A stretch of DNA of 32,060 nucleotides from a virus. The position numbers were made by a program, and so were the translations under genes. The stretch lies in the IMG/VR virus record IMGVR_UViG_3300025161_000264, positions 1-32,060 of that record. The stretch is one strand, 5' to 3'. Within the stretch, counting starts at the first letter, position 1. Every line of letters begins with the position of its first letter. Of the stretch, positions 1-6,571 are shown in pieces. Under the pieces are notes generated by a model that worked only from the letters and a program-made list of their open reading frames with translations, had not been told where the DNA came from and ran no database searches.

Positions 1-393
1 GTCGGCGGTGACGCCGATGGCCCCCTTGAAGTTCGGCGGCACCTGGCCGCCAGGCGCGTACGCGCCGACGGTCTGGAGGCTCTGCGTGATATGCTGCGTG
101 CCGCCGCCGGTGTCGAAGGCGAAGACGGACTCGTTGGTCTGCGGGATACTCGCGTAGCGGACGATGCCCTCCCACAGCAGGTCACCCACCGGCTGGATGG
201 TGACGGTCTCGCGCGGCAGGAAGACCAGGCCGGTGCCGAAGAGGTCGAAGGCCGCCGGGGCGGTCGCGGACAGGGCGGATCGCGCCTGCACGTCGTCGTT
301 GGTGCCGCGGATGTTGTAGCGCAGCTCGGCCGAGGGGTTCTGGCCGGTGGTGACCAGGCGGCTCTCGAACTTCTCCTCGACGGTGACGGGCAT
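1..393 (-). CDS. Phage structural protein, C-terminus cut by window edge
   Basis: An open minus-strand frame runs from an ATG at 393 to the window edge, giving 131 codons with no stop. It begins MPVTVEEKFESRLVTTG and contains the stretch LRYNIRGTNDD. I do not recognise a family. It lies directly downstream of the tape measure gene in the late operon. Tail-tip or baseplate proteins usually occupy that position, so a distal-tail role is likely but rests on context only. A palindromic heptad repeat separates it from the tape measure stop. The plus-strand frames opposite are low-complexity shadows. Confidence 0.6.
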   Translation of the reverse strand, partial: MPVTVEEKFESRLVTTGQNPSAELRYNIRGTNDDVQARSALSATAPAAFDLFGTGLVFLPRETVTIQPVGDLLWEGIVRYASIPQTNESVFAFDTGGGTQHITQSLQTVGAYAPGGQVPPNFKGAIGVTAD

Positions 394-409
394 GGTCGCT
401 TCGCTCCCT

Positions 410-500
410 CAGGCTTCAGACTTCAGGCTTCGGGCTTCAGGAGGAGGGATGCAACGGTCCCGCAATCCTGAAGCCTGGAGCCCGAAGCCTGGAGCCTCTC
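410..500. repeat. Palindromic heptad-repeat cassette A
   Basis: The left arm (411-441) is four tandem 7-mers of the type AGGCTTC/AGACTTC/GGGCTTC. The right arm (467-496) is the complementary series CCTGAAG, CCTGGAG, CCCGAAG, CCTGGAG. The two arms can fold into one long imperfect hairpin. The cassette fills the gap between the tape measure stop (504) and the next start (393). It has the same architecture as the cassettes at 2951, 4575, 5449 and 8278, though the unit sequence differs. Confidence 0.85.
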
Positions 501-503
501 TTC

Positions 504-2501
504 TCACGCAAACGTCAGCCCGCCGATCGACGCGGCCTCGGCCAGGCGCTTCGTGTGGCGGGCGGTCTGCTCCGACGCCCGCGCCGTGCGCTCCATCGCA
601 TCGCCGCCGGTGCCCAGACCACGCACGGCCGCGGCGCTGAAGGTGCCGGTGACGCTGATCTTCTGCGCCAGGGCGTCGCCGATGCCGGCCAGGCGGTCTT
701 CGAGTCCTTCGAGCGGGTCGCCGATCTTCCGGCGCGGCGGGCCGCCCTGCTTGTCGGCGGCCTCGCGTTCGGCACGGGCCTTCTTCAATGCTTCGTCGAG
801 CTGCTTGCGGGCCTCGGCCAAAGCGCGGCGGGTCTCCTCCAATTTGGCGTCCGTCTCTTCGCCCAGGCGCTTCTCGGCCTCGTCGAGCTGTTTGCCGATC
901 TCGGCGAGCGTGGCGTCGTGCTCCTCGCCGGCCCGCTCGCGCTGCTGTTTACGCTGCGCCTCTCGTTGGGCTACGGCCGCGTCGCGCTGGCGATCGATCT
1001 CGGCGTTCAGGTCGGCCAAGTCCTGGTCGGCCATGCGCTTGGCGGCCTCGGCGTCGAGCGTCTCGTCGAACAGGCCCCACAGTTCCAGCAGCCGCTTGGT
1101 GGTCCAGTTGATGGCCGTGTTCCAGGCCTTCTGAAAGCCCGACGTGAAGCTGGTCCAAGTCTTCGAGAGAAACGCTGTCGTCTCGATCCACGCGACCTCG
1201 AGGGCGTGGAACACCGTCTCGGCCGTGGCCAGCGCCCCGAACCACATCTTCTGGGCCGTGGAGATGAAGAAGCGCCTGGCCTCCAGCCAGACGCGGTCCA
1301 GCGCCGCGACGCCCTGCTGCCAGGCGAGCTTCAGCGAGAGCCAGAGGATCTGCGCCGCCAATGCGATGTCGCCCGCGGCCAAGGCGTCGGCGATCCCGCC
1401 GACTACCTTCATGACCGTGGCCTTGAGCGACTGGAACTGCTCGCCGAGCCAGGCCAGGGCATCGGCCCCCGCGCCGCTGACGACCAGCAGTGTGCCGCCC
1501 AGGGCGACGACGGCAGATACGACCAGCCCAATCGGCGAGAGCATTGCGCCGAGGACCGACCCGACCACGCCCAGTGCGGTGCCTACACCCGCCGCGATGG
1601 AGGCCAACGTTCCCAGCGCCGCGCCGACGCCGGAGATGACGAAGCCCAGCGCGACCAGCGCGAGGCCCACGCCGACGACGCCCACCGCGATCTTCGCGGC
1701 GGTGACGATCAGGGCCTTGTTCTGCCTGATCCATTCCGAGACGCGGACGACGGCGCGGGTGACGGCGTTTGTCAACTCGACTACCGTCGGGGCCAGCGCC
1801 GAGCCGATCACGAAGACGCCCTGTTTCACGACGCGCCACAGGGTGTGCAGCGTGTCGTTGAGCAGCGCCGCGTCCTTGGCAGTCTGCGTCGAGACGGTCA
1901 GCCCTAACCGCCGCGCCTCCTCACGCAGCGCCTCGATGCCCTTGGCTCCATCCTTGATCAGCGGAAGCAGGCGCGTGCCGGACTTGCCGAAGATCTCGAT
2001 TGCCAAGGCGGCGCGGCGTGTGGGGTCCTCGACCCGGCTGATCCGGTCGGCAATCAGCAGGAACTGCTGCTCGGGCGAAATGCCCTTGAGCTGTTCGACG
2101 GTGAGGCCGAGCTGCGCAAGTGCGTCGATGGCGCTCTTCGATCCGCCGGCCGCCTCGGTGATGGCCTTCTGCATCTTGCGGATGCCGGTCTCGAGCGTCT
2201 CTAGGTCCGCTCCCGACAGCTCGGCAGCGAAACCGAGTTCCGAAAGCGCCTCGGCGGACAGGCCCGTGCGCGCCGCCATCTTGTCGAGCACGTCGCCGGC
2301 CTCGGAAAACGTGCGTACGGCCGCGGCCAACGGGGCAAGCGCCGCAGACGCGATGGCGGTGATCTGCGTGCCGATGGAGCGGACGCCCGCGCCGAAGGCT
2401 TGAAGTCGCTTCTGTGCGGCGCGGAGGCCCTTGGTGAGCTTGTCGCTCACGCCGAGTTCGACGAACGCCCGGCCGGCCCGGATGCCCTGCGTGTTGGCCA
2501 C
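504..2501 (-). CDS. Phage tail tape measure protein
   Basis: This 665-residue protein starts with GTG. It sets tail length and is packed inside the tail tube. The N-terminal 170 residues are helical and alanine-rich, with the pattern SEAGDVLDKMAARTGLS typical of tape measure proteins of temperate siphophages. A hydrophobic, glycine/alanine-rich block lies at about residues 265-350 and is a usual membrane-insertion region. A highly charged coiled coil follows at about 500-610. The length is modest for the family and would predict a fairly short tail. It follows the HK97-gp10-like gene by 4 bp, so both are probably on one late transcript. The family call is firm from composition, length and position. 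The exact start could also be a nearby codon. Confidence 0.9.
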   Translation of the reverse strand: MANTQGIRAGRAFVELGVSDKLTKGLRAAQKRLQAFGAGVRSIGTQITAIASAALAPLAAAVRTFSEAGDVLDKMAARTGLSAEALSELGFAAELSGADLETLETGIRKMQKAITEAAGGSKSAIDALAQLGLTVEQLKGISPEQQFLLIADRISRVEDPTRRAALAIEIFGKSGTRLLPLIKDGAKGIEALREEARRLGLTVSTQTAKDAALLNDTLHTLWRVVKQGVFVIGSALAPTVVELTNAVTRAVVRVSEWIRQNKALIVTAAKIAVGVVGVGLALVALGFVISGVGAALGTLASIAAGVGTALGVVGSVLGAMLSPIGLVVSAVVALGGTLLVVSGAGADALAWLGEQFQSLKATVMKVVGGIADALAAGDIALAAQILWLSLKLAWQQGVAALDRVWLEARRFFISTAQKMWFGALATAETVFHALEVAWIETTAFLSKTWTSFTSGFQKAWNTAINWTTKRLLELWGLFDETLDAEAAKRMADQDLADLNAEIDRQRDAAVAQREAQRKQQRERAGEEHDATLAEIGKQLDEAEKRLGEETDAKLEETRRALAEARKQLDEALKKARAEREAADKQGGPPRRKIGDPLEGLEDRLAGIGDALAQKISVTGTFSAAAVRGLGTGGDAMERTARASEQTARHTKRLAEAASIGGLTFA

Positions 2502-2505
2502 TCAC

Positions 2506-2946
2506 CTACCCTCCCCGCACGCTTCCGGCCCAGAGTTTCGGCAGCTTGGGGCGCTCCTTCCCGAGGGCAGGCCCCATGAAGGGTCTTGCCCTGATGCGGA
2601 CGCGTCGCTTGCGGAGCCGGCCGCGCGAGACCTTCGTGATCGTGGTCGTGCCGCCGTGCTCCAGCACACGCGGGGCCTCGGTGGGCTTGTTCAGCTTCGC
2701 GGGCCCCACGACGACCGAATCACTGGCTCGGTCGTAACCGAACAAGATGAAGTTGCGGAGCAGCCCGACGTGCGAATGCGGCGGCGAGCCTGGCGGCGCG
2801 GAGCCCTTGCGCTTGCGGATGCTGGTCCGTGCGGCGGTGCGGATGAACGCTCCGGCCTTCGACAGCACAGCCCGCCTGGCCTTGTCGACGGCGCGGACGA
2901 CCTTGCCCCGGTCGAAGAACAGGCTCTTGATCCGCATGTCGATCAT
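2506..2946 (-). CDS. HK97 gp10-like tail completion protein
   Basis: The protein has 146 residues from an ATG at 2946 (MIDMRIKSLFFDRG). It shows the features of the HK97-gp10 minor tail / neck family: an N-terminal helix with VVRAVDKARRAVLSKAGAFI, a basic RKRKGSAPPGSPPHSH stretch, then VLEHGG and ARPFMGPAL near the C-terminus. Members act at the tail terminator or neck. The frame is open further upstream, but that part is encoded by palindromic repeat B and reads as repeat-derived peptide, so I use the internal ATG. The ATG overlaps the stop of the upstream lipoprotein gene as ATGA, which suggests translational coupling. Confidence 0.8.
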   Translation of the reverse strand: MIDMRIKSLFFDRGKVVRAVDKARRAVLSKAGAFIRTAARTSIRKRKGSAPPGSPPHSHVGLLRNFILFGYDRASDSVVVGPAKLNKPTEAPRVLEHGGTTTITKVSRGRLRKRRVRIRARPFMGPALGKERPKLPKLWAGSVRGG

Positions 2947-3407
2947 GGTGGACTGTTGGGCTGTTTGACTGTTGGACTGTTGGGGCTCGCGGGTTGGGGC
3001 TTCTCCGAACAGCCCAACAGCCCAACCGCCCAACAGCCATGTTTTCCGTTCTGCCTGATCCGGGCCATCTCGCGGCGGTGACTGAGCAGCAGCATCAGGC
3101 CCATGAGGATCACCTGCCCGACGGGCACGGCGCTGGAATACTCGATACCTTTCCAGCCGCTGGCGTCGATCTGGCCGGTGACGTTGCCTTGGCCGGACTG
3201 TTGACTGGCCTGGGCCGTGGTGTGCGATTCAGGCCTGCCCGGCGTCGGCGCGGCCTGCGCAGCTCGCGCGGGCGCGGGCGGACCCGGCCCTGCCTGTGCG
3301 TCGCACGCAGACAGGCCGGACATCGACTGCCGCGCCGTTGTGGCCGCGCAGCCGGTGATGGCCAGCGCGCAGCACCCCGCGAAGAGAATGTGACGCGCGC
3401 TGGTCAC
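2943..3407 (-). CDS. Lipoprotein with C-terminal membrane segment (u-spanin-like topology)
   Basis: It starts at a GTG at 3407 that overlaps the previous stop (GTGA) and encodes 154 residues. The N-terminus is a lipoprotein signal (ARHILFAGCCALAITGC) with a lipobox ending in cysteine. A proline/alanine/glutamine-rich periplasmic stretch follows. Near the C-terminus is one hydrophobic segment (VGQVILMGLMLLL) followed by basic residues. Outer-membrane lipid anchor plus C-terminal inner-membrane helix is the arrangement of unimolecular spanins such as T1 gp11, which fuse the membranes during lysis. No lysis neighbour supports this in the window, so the function is inferred. The last 30 residues or so are encoded by repeat B, and a palindrome at 3289-3315 lies inside the gene. 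Confidence 0.6.
   Translation of the reverse strand: MTSARHILFAGCCALAITGCAATTARQSMSGLSACDAQAGPGPPAPARAAQAAPTPGRPESHTTAQASQQSGQGNVTGQIDASGWKGIEYSSAVPVGQVILMGLMLLLSHRREMARIRQNGKHGCWAVGLLGCSEKPQPASPNSPTVKQPNSPP
2951..3038. repeat. Palindromic octad-repeat cassette B
   Basis: The left arm (2951-2985) is four tandem octamers of the type GACTGTTG/GGCTGTTT. The right arm (3008-3038) is the complementary CCCAACAG series. The first 36-37 bases are identical to the left arm of cassette E at 8278. Here the cassette lies inside the 3' end of the lipoprotein gene and upstream of the gp10-like start. Confidence 0.85.
3289..3315. repeat. GC-rich imperfect palindrome P1
   Basis: This 27-bp imperfect palindrome lies in frame inside the lipoprotein gene and encodes SACDAQAG. 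Its reverse complement is identical over all 27 bases to the copy at 21741-21767 in the helicase gene, 18 kb away. This marks a dispersed repeat family. Confidence 0.8.
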
Positions 3408-3829
3408 GGGTGAGCCTCGCCGGGAGCCGTCGCGGGGGCCTGTTCGTCCTTGTTCGCCGGCTGCGACTCGGGCGGCGCGTTCCGCGAGAACGGGCTCGGC
3501 TCGGTCTCTTCCCCGCCTGCGCTGGTAACCTGGAGCTGGCCGGCGATGCCCTCGACGCCCACGCTGGCGCGGCCCTCGATGCCCACTACCCACTTGCCGG
3601 CGAAGTTCACGACATACGTCGGGTTGATCCCCTGCGCGCCGGCCTGGATCGTGAGTTGCTCCACGCCCTGCGACAGCCCCTGCTTGACCGCGGGGATGAT
3701 CGCCTGATCCGCCAGCTTGCTGGCGAACTCCTCGATCGGCGGCTTGGCGTTCAGACTCGCGCAGCCGGTGACGCACGCACCGAGCATGGCGAGCAGACTG
3801 TGACAAACGATGGTCTTCCGTGACAACAT
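3404..3829 (-). CDS. Small phage-encoded lipoprotein
   Basis: The protein has 141 residues from an ATG at 3829, with a strong GGAGGTG ribosome site 6 bases upstream. The signal peptide HSLLAMLGACVTGCASLN ends in a clear lipobox (VTGC). The mature part contains PTYVVNFAGKWVVGIEGRA and ends in a Pro/Glu/Ala-rich tail. It would be lipidated at a membrane facing the periplasm. It lies between the tail chaperone and a second lipoprotein gene, which it overlaps by 4 bases. Possible roles are an outer-membrane spanin subunit or a superinfection-exclusion lipoprotein. I do not recognise the family. Confidence 0.7.
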   Translation of the reverse strand: MLSRKTIVCHSLLAMLGACVTGCASLNAKPPIEEFASKLADQAIIPAVKQGLSQGVEQLTIQAGAQGINPTYVVNFAGKWVVGIEGRASVGVEGIAGQLQVTSAGGEETEPSPFSRNAPPESQPANKDEQAPATAPGEAHP

Positions 3830-3847
3830 TGCAACACCTCCCTGTGT

Positions 3848-4141
3848 TCAAATCTGCTCCGGCACCCTGCCGCGCAGAAAGACATCCTTCAGCACTTCGA
3901 CACCGACCTTCAGCGGCGCGACTCGCCTGGCGAACGGATCGAAGTCGCCCGGCTTGAAGGCCCGCGTCTTCTTCGGATCGCGGTGGGCGTTGGCGATCAG
4001 GGCCAGCAGCGACGACGTCCGCGCCCATTCGTCCCGCATCCGGGCCTCGGCCATCGCCAGCAGTTCCCGCAACGTCAGCCGGCCGGGGTCGACGCCGGCG
4101 ATCCCGGCGCAGCGCCAGACGAGGGCCCAGCATTCGCCAGC
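3848..4141 (-). CDS. Tail assembly chaperone T domain, reached by -1 frameshift from G
   Basis: This open frame has no start codon of its own near its coding-like part. That part encodes AGECWALVWRCAGIAGVDPG followed by LRELLAMAEARMRDEW, which resembles the T portion of lambda-like GT chaperones. The frame is -1 relative to the overlapping G gene (4075-4560), the same relation as in lambda G/GT. GT fusions help load the tail tube subunit around the tape measure. The upstream part of this frame (to 4408) reads as arginine/glycine-rich shadow, so the crossover is probably near 4140. The true junction is not proven. Confidence 0.7.
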   Translation of the reverse strand, partial: AGECWALVWRCAGIAGVDPGRLTLRELLAMAEARMRDEWARTSSLLALIANAHRDPKKTRAFKPGDFDPFARRVAPLKVGVEVLKDVFLRGRVPEQI

Positions 4142-4560
4142 GCTTGTTCGACCACCTTCTCGATGTTCACGCTCTCGATCCGCGCTTCGATCAGGTCCCT
4201 CGCCCTGTCCATCACGCGCCACGTCGTCGCCAGCACGCGCCCGAGGTTGGCCCGGTCCCTCGGGCTCGGGGAAAAACCCACGAGCTCCTCCAGCAAGGCC
4301 TTGGTCGCGTGTTCGATGGCGTCGCCGGCCATTGCCCGGCCGAAGTCTTCGTCGCTGACGTTGCGCGTGTCCGCCTCCGGTTTGCAGACGGCGTAGACCA
4401 CGTCGCACAACAGCACCGGGTCGCGGATCAGCTTCTCGATCAGCTTGCCCTCGACGATCTCCAGCAGGTCGATGTCGAGCAGCCCGCGGACGCGCTTGAT
4501 CGCGTCGACGTTGATCGCGATGGTCCAGGTCCGCCCCGCGTTGTCGGTGAAGGTCTTCAT
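4075..4560 (-). CDS. Tail assembly chaperone G
   Basis: The protein has 161 residues and starts at an ATG at 4560 (MKTFTDNAGRTWTIAINVDA). An opening of the type 'TFTDNAGRTWTI.I.V..IKRV' followed by a helical 'LLDIDLLEI...LI.DPVLLCDVVY' body is typical of phage tail assembly chaperones upstream of the tape measure gene. The C-terminus (NAGPSSGAAPGSPASTPAG) is low complexity where the -1 frame becomes coding-like, as expected for a programmed frameshift overlap. Upstream frame extension to 4620 is derived from cassette C and is excluded. Translation would yield a short G and a minority GT product. Confidence 0.8.
   Translation of the reverse strand: MKTFTDNAGRTWTIAINVDAIKRVRGLLDIDLLEIVEGKLIEKLIRDPVLLCDVVYAVCKPEADTRNVSDEDFGRAMAGDAIEHATKALLEELVGFSPSPRDRANLGRVLATTWRVMDRARDLIEARIESVNIEKVVEQALANAGPSSGAAPGSPASTPAG
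4273..4279 (-). other. Candidate -1 slippery heptamer G GGT TTT
   Basis: On the minus strand the sequence reads G GGT TTT in the G reading frame (codons GTG GGT TTT TCC). This fits the canonical X XXY YYZ pattern for -1 slippage. It lies about 130 bases before the part of the -1 frame that looks coding, so it is a candidate only. No better canonical heptamer is visible near 4140. Confidence 0.4.
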
Positions 4561-4574
4561 AGTCGCTTCGCTCC

Positions 4575-5006
4575 GGGCTGTTGGGCTGTTAGACTGTTGG
4601 ACTGTTGGGAGGACCACCATGCGCGACCATACGAAGCTTCAAGCTTTCCAGGCGGCGGACGAGTTGGCGTTGCTCGTCTATCGAACCACGCAGTCCTTTC
4701 CCCGCGAAGAGCAATTCGGATTGACCGCGCAAATGAGACGGGCGGCCGTGTCAGTCGCATCGAACATCGTCGAAGGCTGTGCACGACAAAGTGAGGGTGA
4801 CTACATCCGGTTCCTCGATATGGCGTTCGGCTCGCTGCGCGAGCTGACTTATCAGGCATCACTCGCCCATCGGCTCGGCTATGTGCCGAACGACGCATTC
4901 CAGTCTCTTGACGCTCAATGCACATCGGCCTCAAAGCTCCTCGCCGGACTGATTCGCGCTCTGCGCGAGTGACCAGCATCCCAACAGCCCAACAGTCCAA
5001 CAGCCT
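4575..5006 (+). mobile_element. Octad-repeat cassette C carrying a four-helix-bundle gene
   Basis: The left arm (4575-4606) is exactly four octamers: GGGCTGTT twice, AGACTGTT and GGACTGTT. The right arm (4980-5006) is the complementary CCCAACAG, CCCAACAG, TCCAACAG series. Between them lies one complete plus-strand gene, opposite to all neighbouring phage genes. The unit sits precisely between the tail tube stop (5012) and the G start (4560). Empty versions with the same arms occur at 2951 and 8278. This looks like a mobile cassette; transposition itself is inferred. Confidence 0.65.
4619..4972 (+). CDS. Four-helix-bundle protein (23S rRNA intervening-sequence / Avd-like family)
   Basis: The protein has 117 residues and starts at ATG 4619. 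The ribosome site GGGAGG is formed by the end of the repeat arm. The family signature is clear: LQAFQAADELALLVYRTTQSFP at the start, then LTAQMRRAAVSVASNIVEGC, GDYIRFLDMAFGSLRELTYQ and a final helix. Proteins of this family occur in 23S rRNA intervening sequences and, as Avd, with diversity-generating retroelements. They form basic helical bundles and oligomers that bind nucleic acid. No reverse transcriptase or rRNA is present here. It is the only plus-strand gene in the structural region, and it is enclosed by inverted octad repeats. Its role, possibly in propagating the cassette, is unknown. Confidence 0.85.
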   Translation: MRDHTKLQAFQAADELALLVYRTTQSFPREEQFGLTAQMRRAAVSVASNIVEGCARQSEGDYIRFLDMAFGSLRELTYQASLAHRLGYVPNDAFQSLDAQCTSASKLLAGLIRALRE

Positions 5007-5011
5007 CCTCC

Positions 5012-5434
5012 TCAAATCCAACTCGGCGGCGTGGTCGAATACGTGACCTTCGCCGTCACGCTGACGGTGATCGCCTCCTCCAGCGCCTCGTTGCGAGAGA
5101 ATCCGGTGATCATGAAGTCCGCCTGGAGGCCCGATCCGCTCGCGCCATCGAGCACCTGGAAACCGATCGGGGCGTTGGTGAGAAAGGCGTTCTTGATCGC
5201 GGCGAATCCGGCATCGCCCGTATCCCAGACCATCTCGAATTCGACGGTGGCCTCTTTGAGCGTGGCGACGATGGCCCGCCAGCCGGAATTGGCGCGGGTG
5301 GTGACATCGGCCTCGCCGGTCTCGAGGCTCAGCGTCACGTCCTTGACGTCGGCCAGTTCCGTCCAGGCCCCACCGCCGCCCTGACCGCCGGTCTTGAAGT
5401 TGAGTCGGGCATCCATGCCCAGCTTGATCGCCAT
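5012..5434 (-). CDS. Major tail tube protein
   Basis: The protein has 140 residues, with a GAGGTGACGTA ribosome site before the ATG at 5434. The pattern matches tail tube proteins of the lambda gpV / TP901-1 fold: an N-terminal MDARLNFKTG strand, LADVKDVTLSLETGEADVTTR, then KEATVEFEMVWDTGD, and a C-terminal ISVSVTAKVTYS-like strand (AITVSVTAKVTYSTTPPSWI). Such proteins stack as hexameric rings into the tail tube. It lies upstream of the chaperone and tape measure genes as usual, separated from the chaperone only by cassette C. Confidence 0.8.
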   Translation of the reverse strand: MAIKLGMDARLNFKTGGQGGGGAWTELADVKDVTLSLETGEADVTTRANSGWRAIVATLKEATVEFEMVWDTGDAGFAAIKNAFLTNAPIGFQVLDGASGSGLQADFMITGFSRNEALEEAITVSVTAKVTYSTTPPSWI

Positions 5435-5448
5435 TACGTCACCTCTTT

Positions 5449-5546
5449 CAGGCTGTAGGCCGGAGACTGGAGAACGGAGGTTTCAGTTTGCTCGCGCCGC
5501 GTTCGACTCGCGCGCCTCCAGCCTTCAGCCTCCAGTCTCCGGTCTC
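5449..5546. repeat. Palindromic heptad-repeat cassette D
   Basis: The left arm (5449-5480) consists of heptamers GGCTGTA, GGCCGGA, GACTGGA, GAACGGA. The right arm (5515-5546) is the complementary heptad series CTCCAGC, CTTCAGC, CTCCAGT, CTCCGGT. It fills the gap between the tail tube start and the stop of the upstream gene. Confidence 0.85.
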
Positions 5547-5547
5547 A

Positions 5548-5799
5548 TTACCCCGTGCCGACCACCAGCGCCATGTCGCCGGCGCTGCCCTTGACCTCGA
5601 TCCGCGAGATATCGACGCCGAAGAACGTCGCCGACACGCCTTTGGACCACAGCGACGTCGGGCCGCCATCGACGCGCACCTGGAGCGCCCCGGCGTTCAG
5701 CGGGCTGGCGATGAGCGTGGCGACCAGCACGGTCCGGCTGTCGGCCAGCTTCTGCCAGTTCGTGGTGATCGAGTACGACTTCATGAAGATGTTGCGCAT
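5548..5799 (-). CDS. Small phage structural protein, paralogue of 5813-6142
   Basis: The protein has 83 residues; the ATG is at 5799, with MKSYSITTNW as a possible second start. It shares with its upstream neighbour the patterns NWQKLADSRTVLVA, VRVDGGPTSLW, GVSATFFGVDISRIEVKG and a terminal VVGTG. No family is recognised. The beta-rich pattern and its place between tail terminator and tail tube genes suggest a virion component. It lacks the glycine/proline-rich tail of its paralogue. Confidence 0.65.
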   Translation of the reverse strand: MRNIFMKSYSITTNWQKLADSRTVLVATLIASPLNAGALQVRVDGGPTSLWSKGVSATFFGVDISRIEVKGSAGDMALVVGTG

Positions 5800-5812
5800 C
5801 GCCGCATCCCGC

Positions 5813-6142
5813 TCAGAAACCCATCCCGAAGAACGCGCCCGAGCCGCCGCCGTTGCCGCCCGGCGGGGGCGGCAGCTTGATGACTCGCCGCGAGATTCCG
5901 CCGGTCACCAGCACCGAGTCCGGCGAAGTTCCCTTGACCTCGATCCGCGACAGATCGACGCTGATCAGCGTGGCCGATACGCCCGCCGGCCAGAGCACGG
6001 TGGGCCCGCCATCCACGCGGAACTGCGCGTTCTGCGCATTCGTCGACGCCGTGGTGATCGCGGCGGTCAGGACCGTCCGCGTGGCCGCCAGCTTCTGCCA
6101 CGTCGCCGACAGCGTGATCGAGCGGATGAAAATCGGGGCCAC
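5813..6142 (-). CDS. Small phage structural protein, paralogue of 5548-5799
   Basis: The protein has 109 residues from a GTG at 6142. It contains TWQKLAATRTVLTAA, FRVDGGPTVLWPAGVSATL and VDLSRIEVKGTSPDS, matching its downstream neighbour over about 75 residues. It then ends in a PPPPGGNGGGSGAFFGMGF tail. The two adjacent copies indicate a tandem duplication. The function is unknown; a head-tail or tail role is inferred from position. Confidence 0.65.
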   Translation of the reverse strand: MAPIFIRSITLSATWQKLAATRTVLTAAITTASTNAQNAQFRVDGGPTVLWPAGVSATLISVDLSRIEVKGTSPDSVLVTGGISRRVIKLPPPPGGNGGGSGAFFGMGF

Positions 6143-6148
6143 GGCTGC

Positions 6149-6571
6149 TCACCTCCGCACCCGATACGTCACGGTCAGGACGCTCGTGAACACGCGCTGC
6201 TGGTCCAGGTGCTCCGGAGCGAACACCGGCTCGTTGGCGATGGAGACGAATGCTGCCTCCGGCGCATCGTCCAATCGCTTCTGCCGCAGGTGGTCGGCGA
6301 TCTGCTCGATCAGGTCCACCAGCGTGTCCATCTCCGCGTCATCCGCGATCTTCTTCTGCACGCCGATGTCAATGGCGCAGTCGAAAAAACCGCTCTCCCG
6401 CGTCGCGTTGCTGATCGTCACCGACTTGGGCACGACACTGACCTTCAGCGCCGCCAGGTCGGCCAGGTCGAAGGCGGGCTGATAGCGCCGCTCGGCGGCA
6501 AGCGCCGGGTCGAATGGCCCGGCGTTCAGGGCGGCGGTCACGGCGTCGGCGATGTCCAGGATCGTGCTCAC
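6149..6571 (-). CDS. Tail terminator-like protein
   Basis: The protein has 140 residues and starts at a GTG at 6571, which overlaps the upstream stop (GTGA). The pattern 'ILDIADAVTAALNAG...RRYQPAFDLADL', a central 'VSVVPKSVTISNATR' strand, 'IDIGVQKKI', a helical 'LVDLIEQIADHL' and a final VTYRVRR strand are typical of tail terminator / completion proteins. These cap the tail tube and join it to the head. Its position just before the tail tube genes agrees. The assignment is from pattern and position, not from an exact family match. Confidence 0.65.
   Translation of the reverse strand: MSTILDIADAVTAALNAGPFDPALAAERRYQPAFDLADLAALKVSVVPKSVTISNATRESGFFDCAIDIGVQKKIADDAEMDTLVDLIEQIADHLRQKRLDDAPEAAFVSIANEPVFAPEHLDQQRVFTSVLTVTYRVRR

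Noticed and set aside
4575-5006. Diversity-generating retroelement, because of the Avd-like bundle protein
   Set aside because: No reverse transcriptase gene or template/variable repeat pair is visible. The protein alone does not make such a system.
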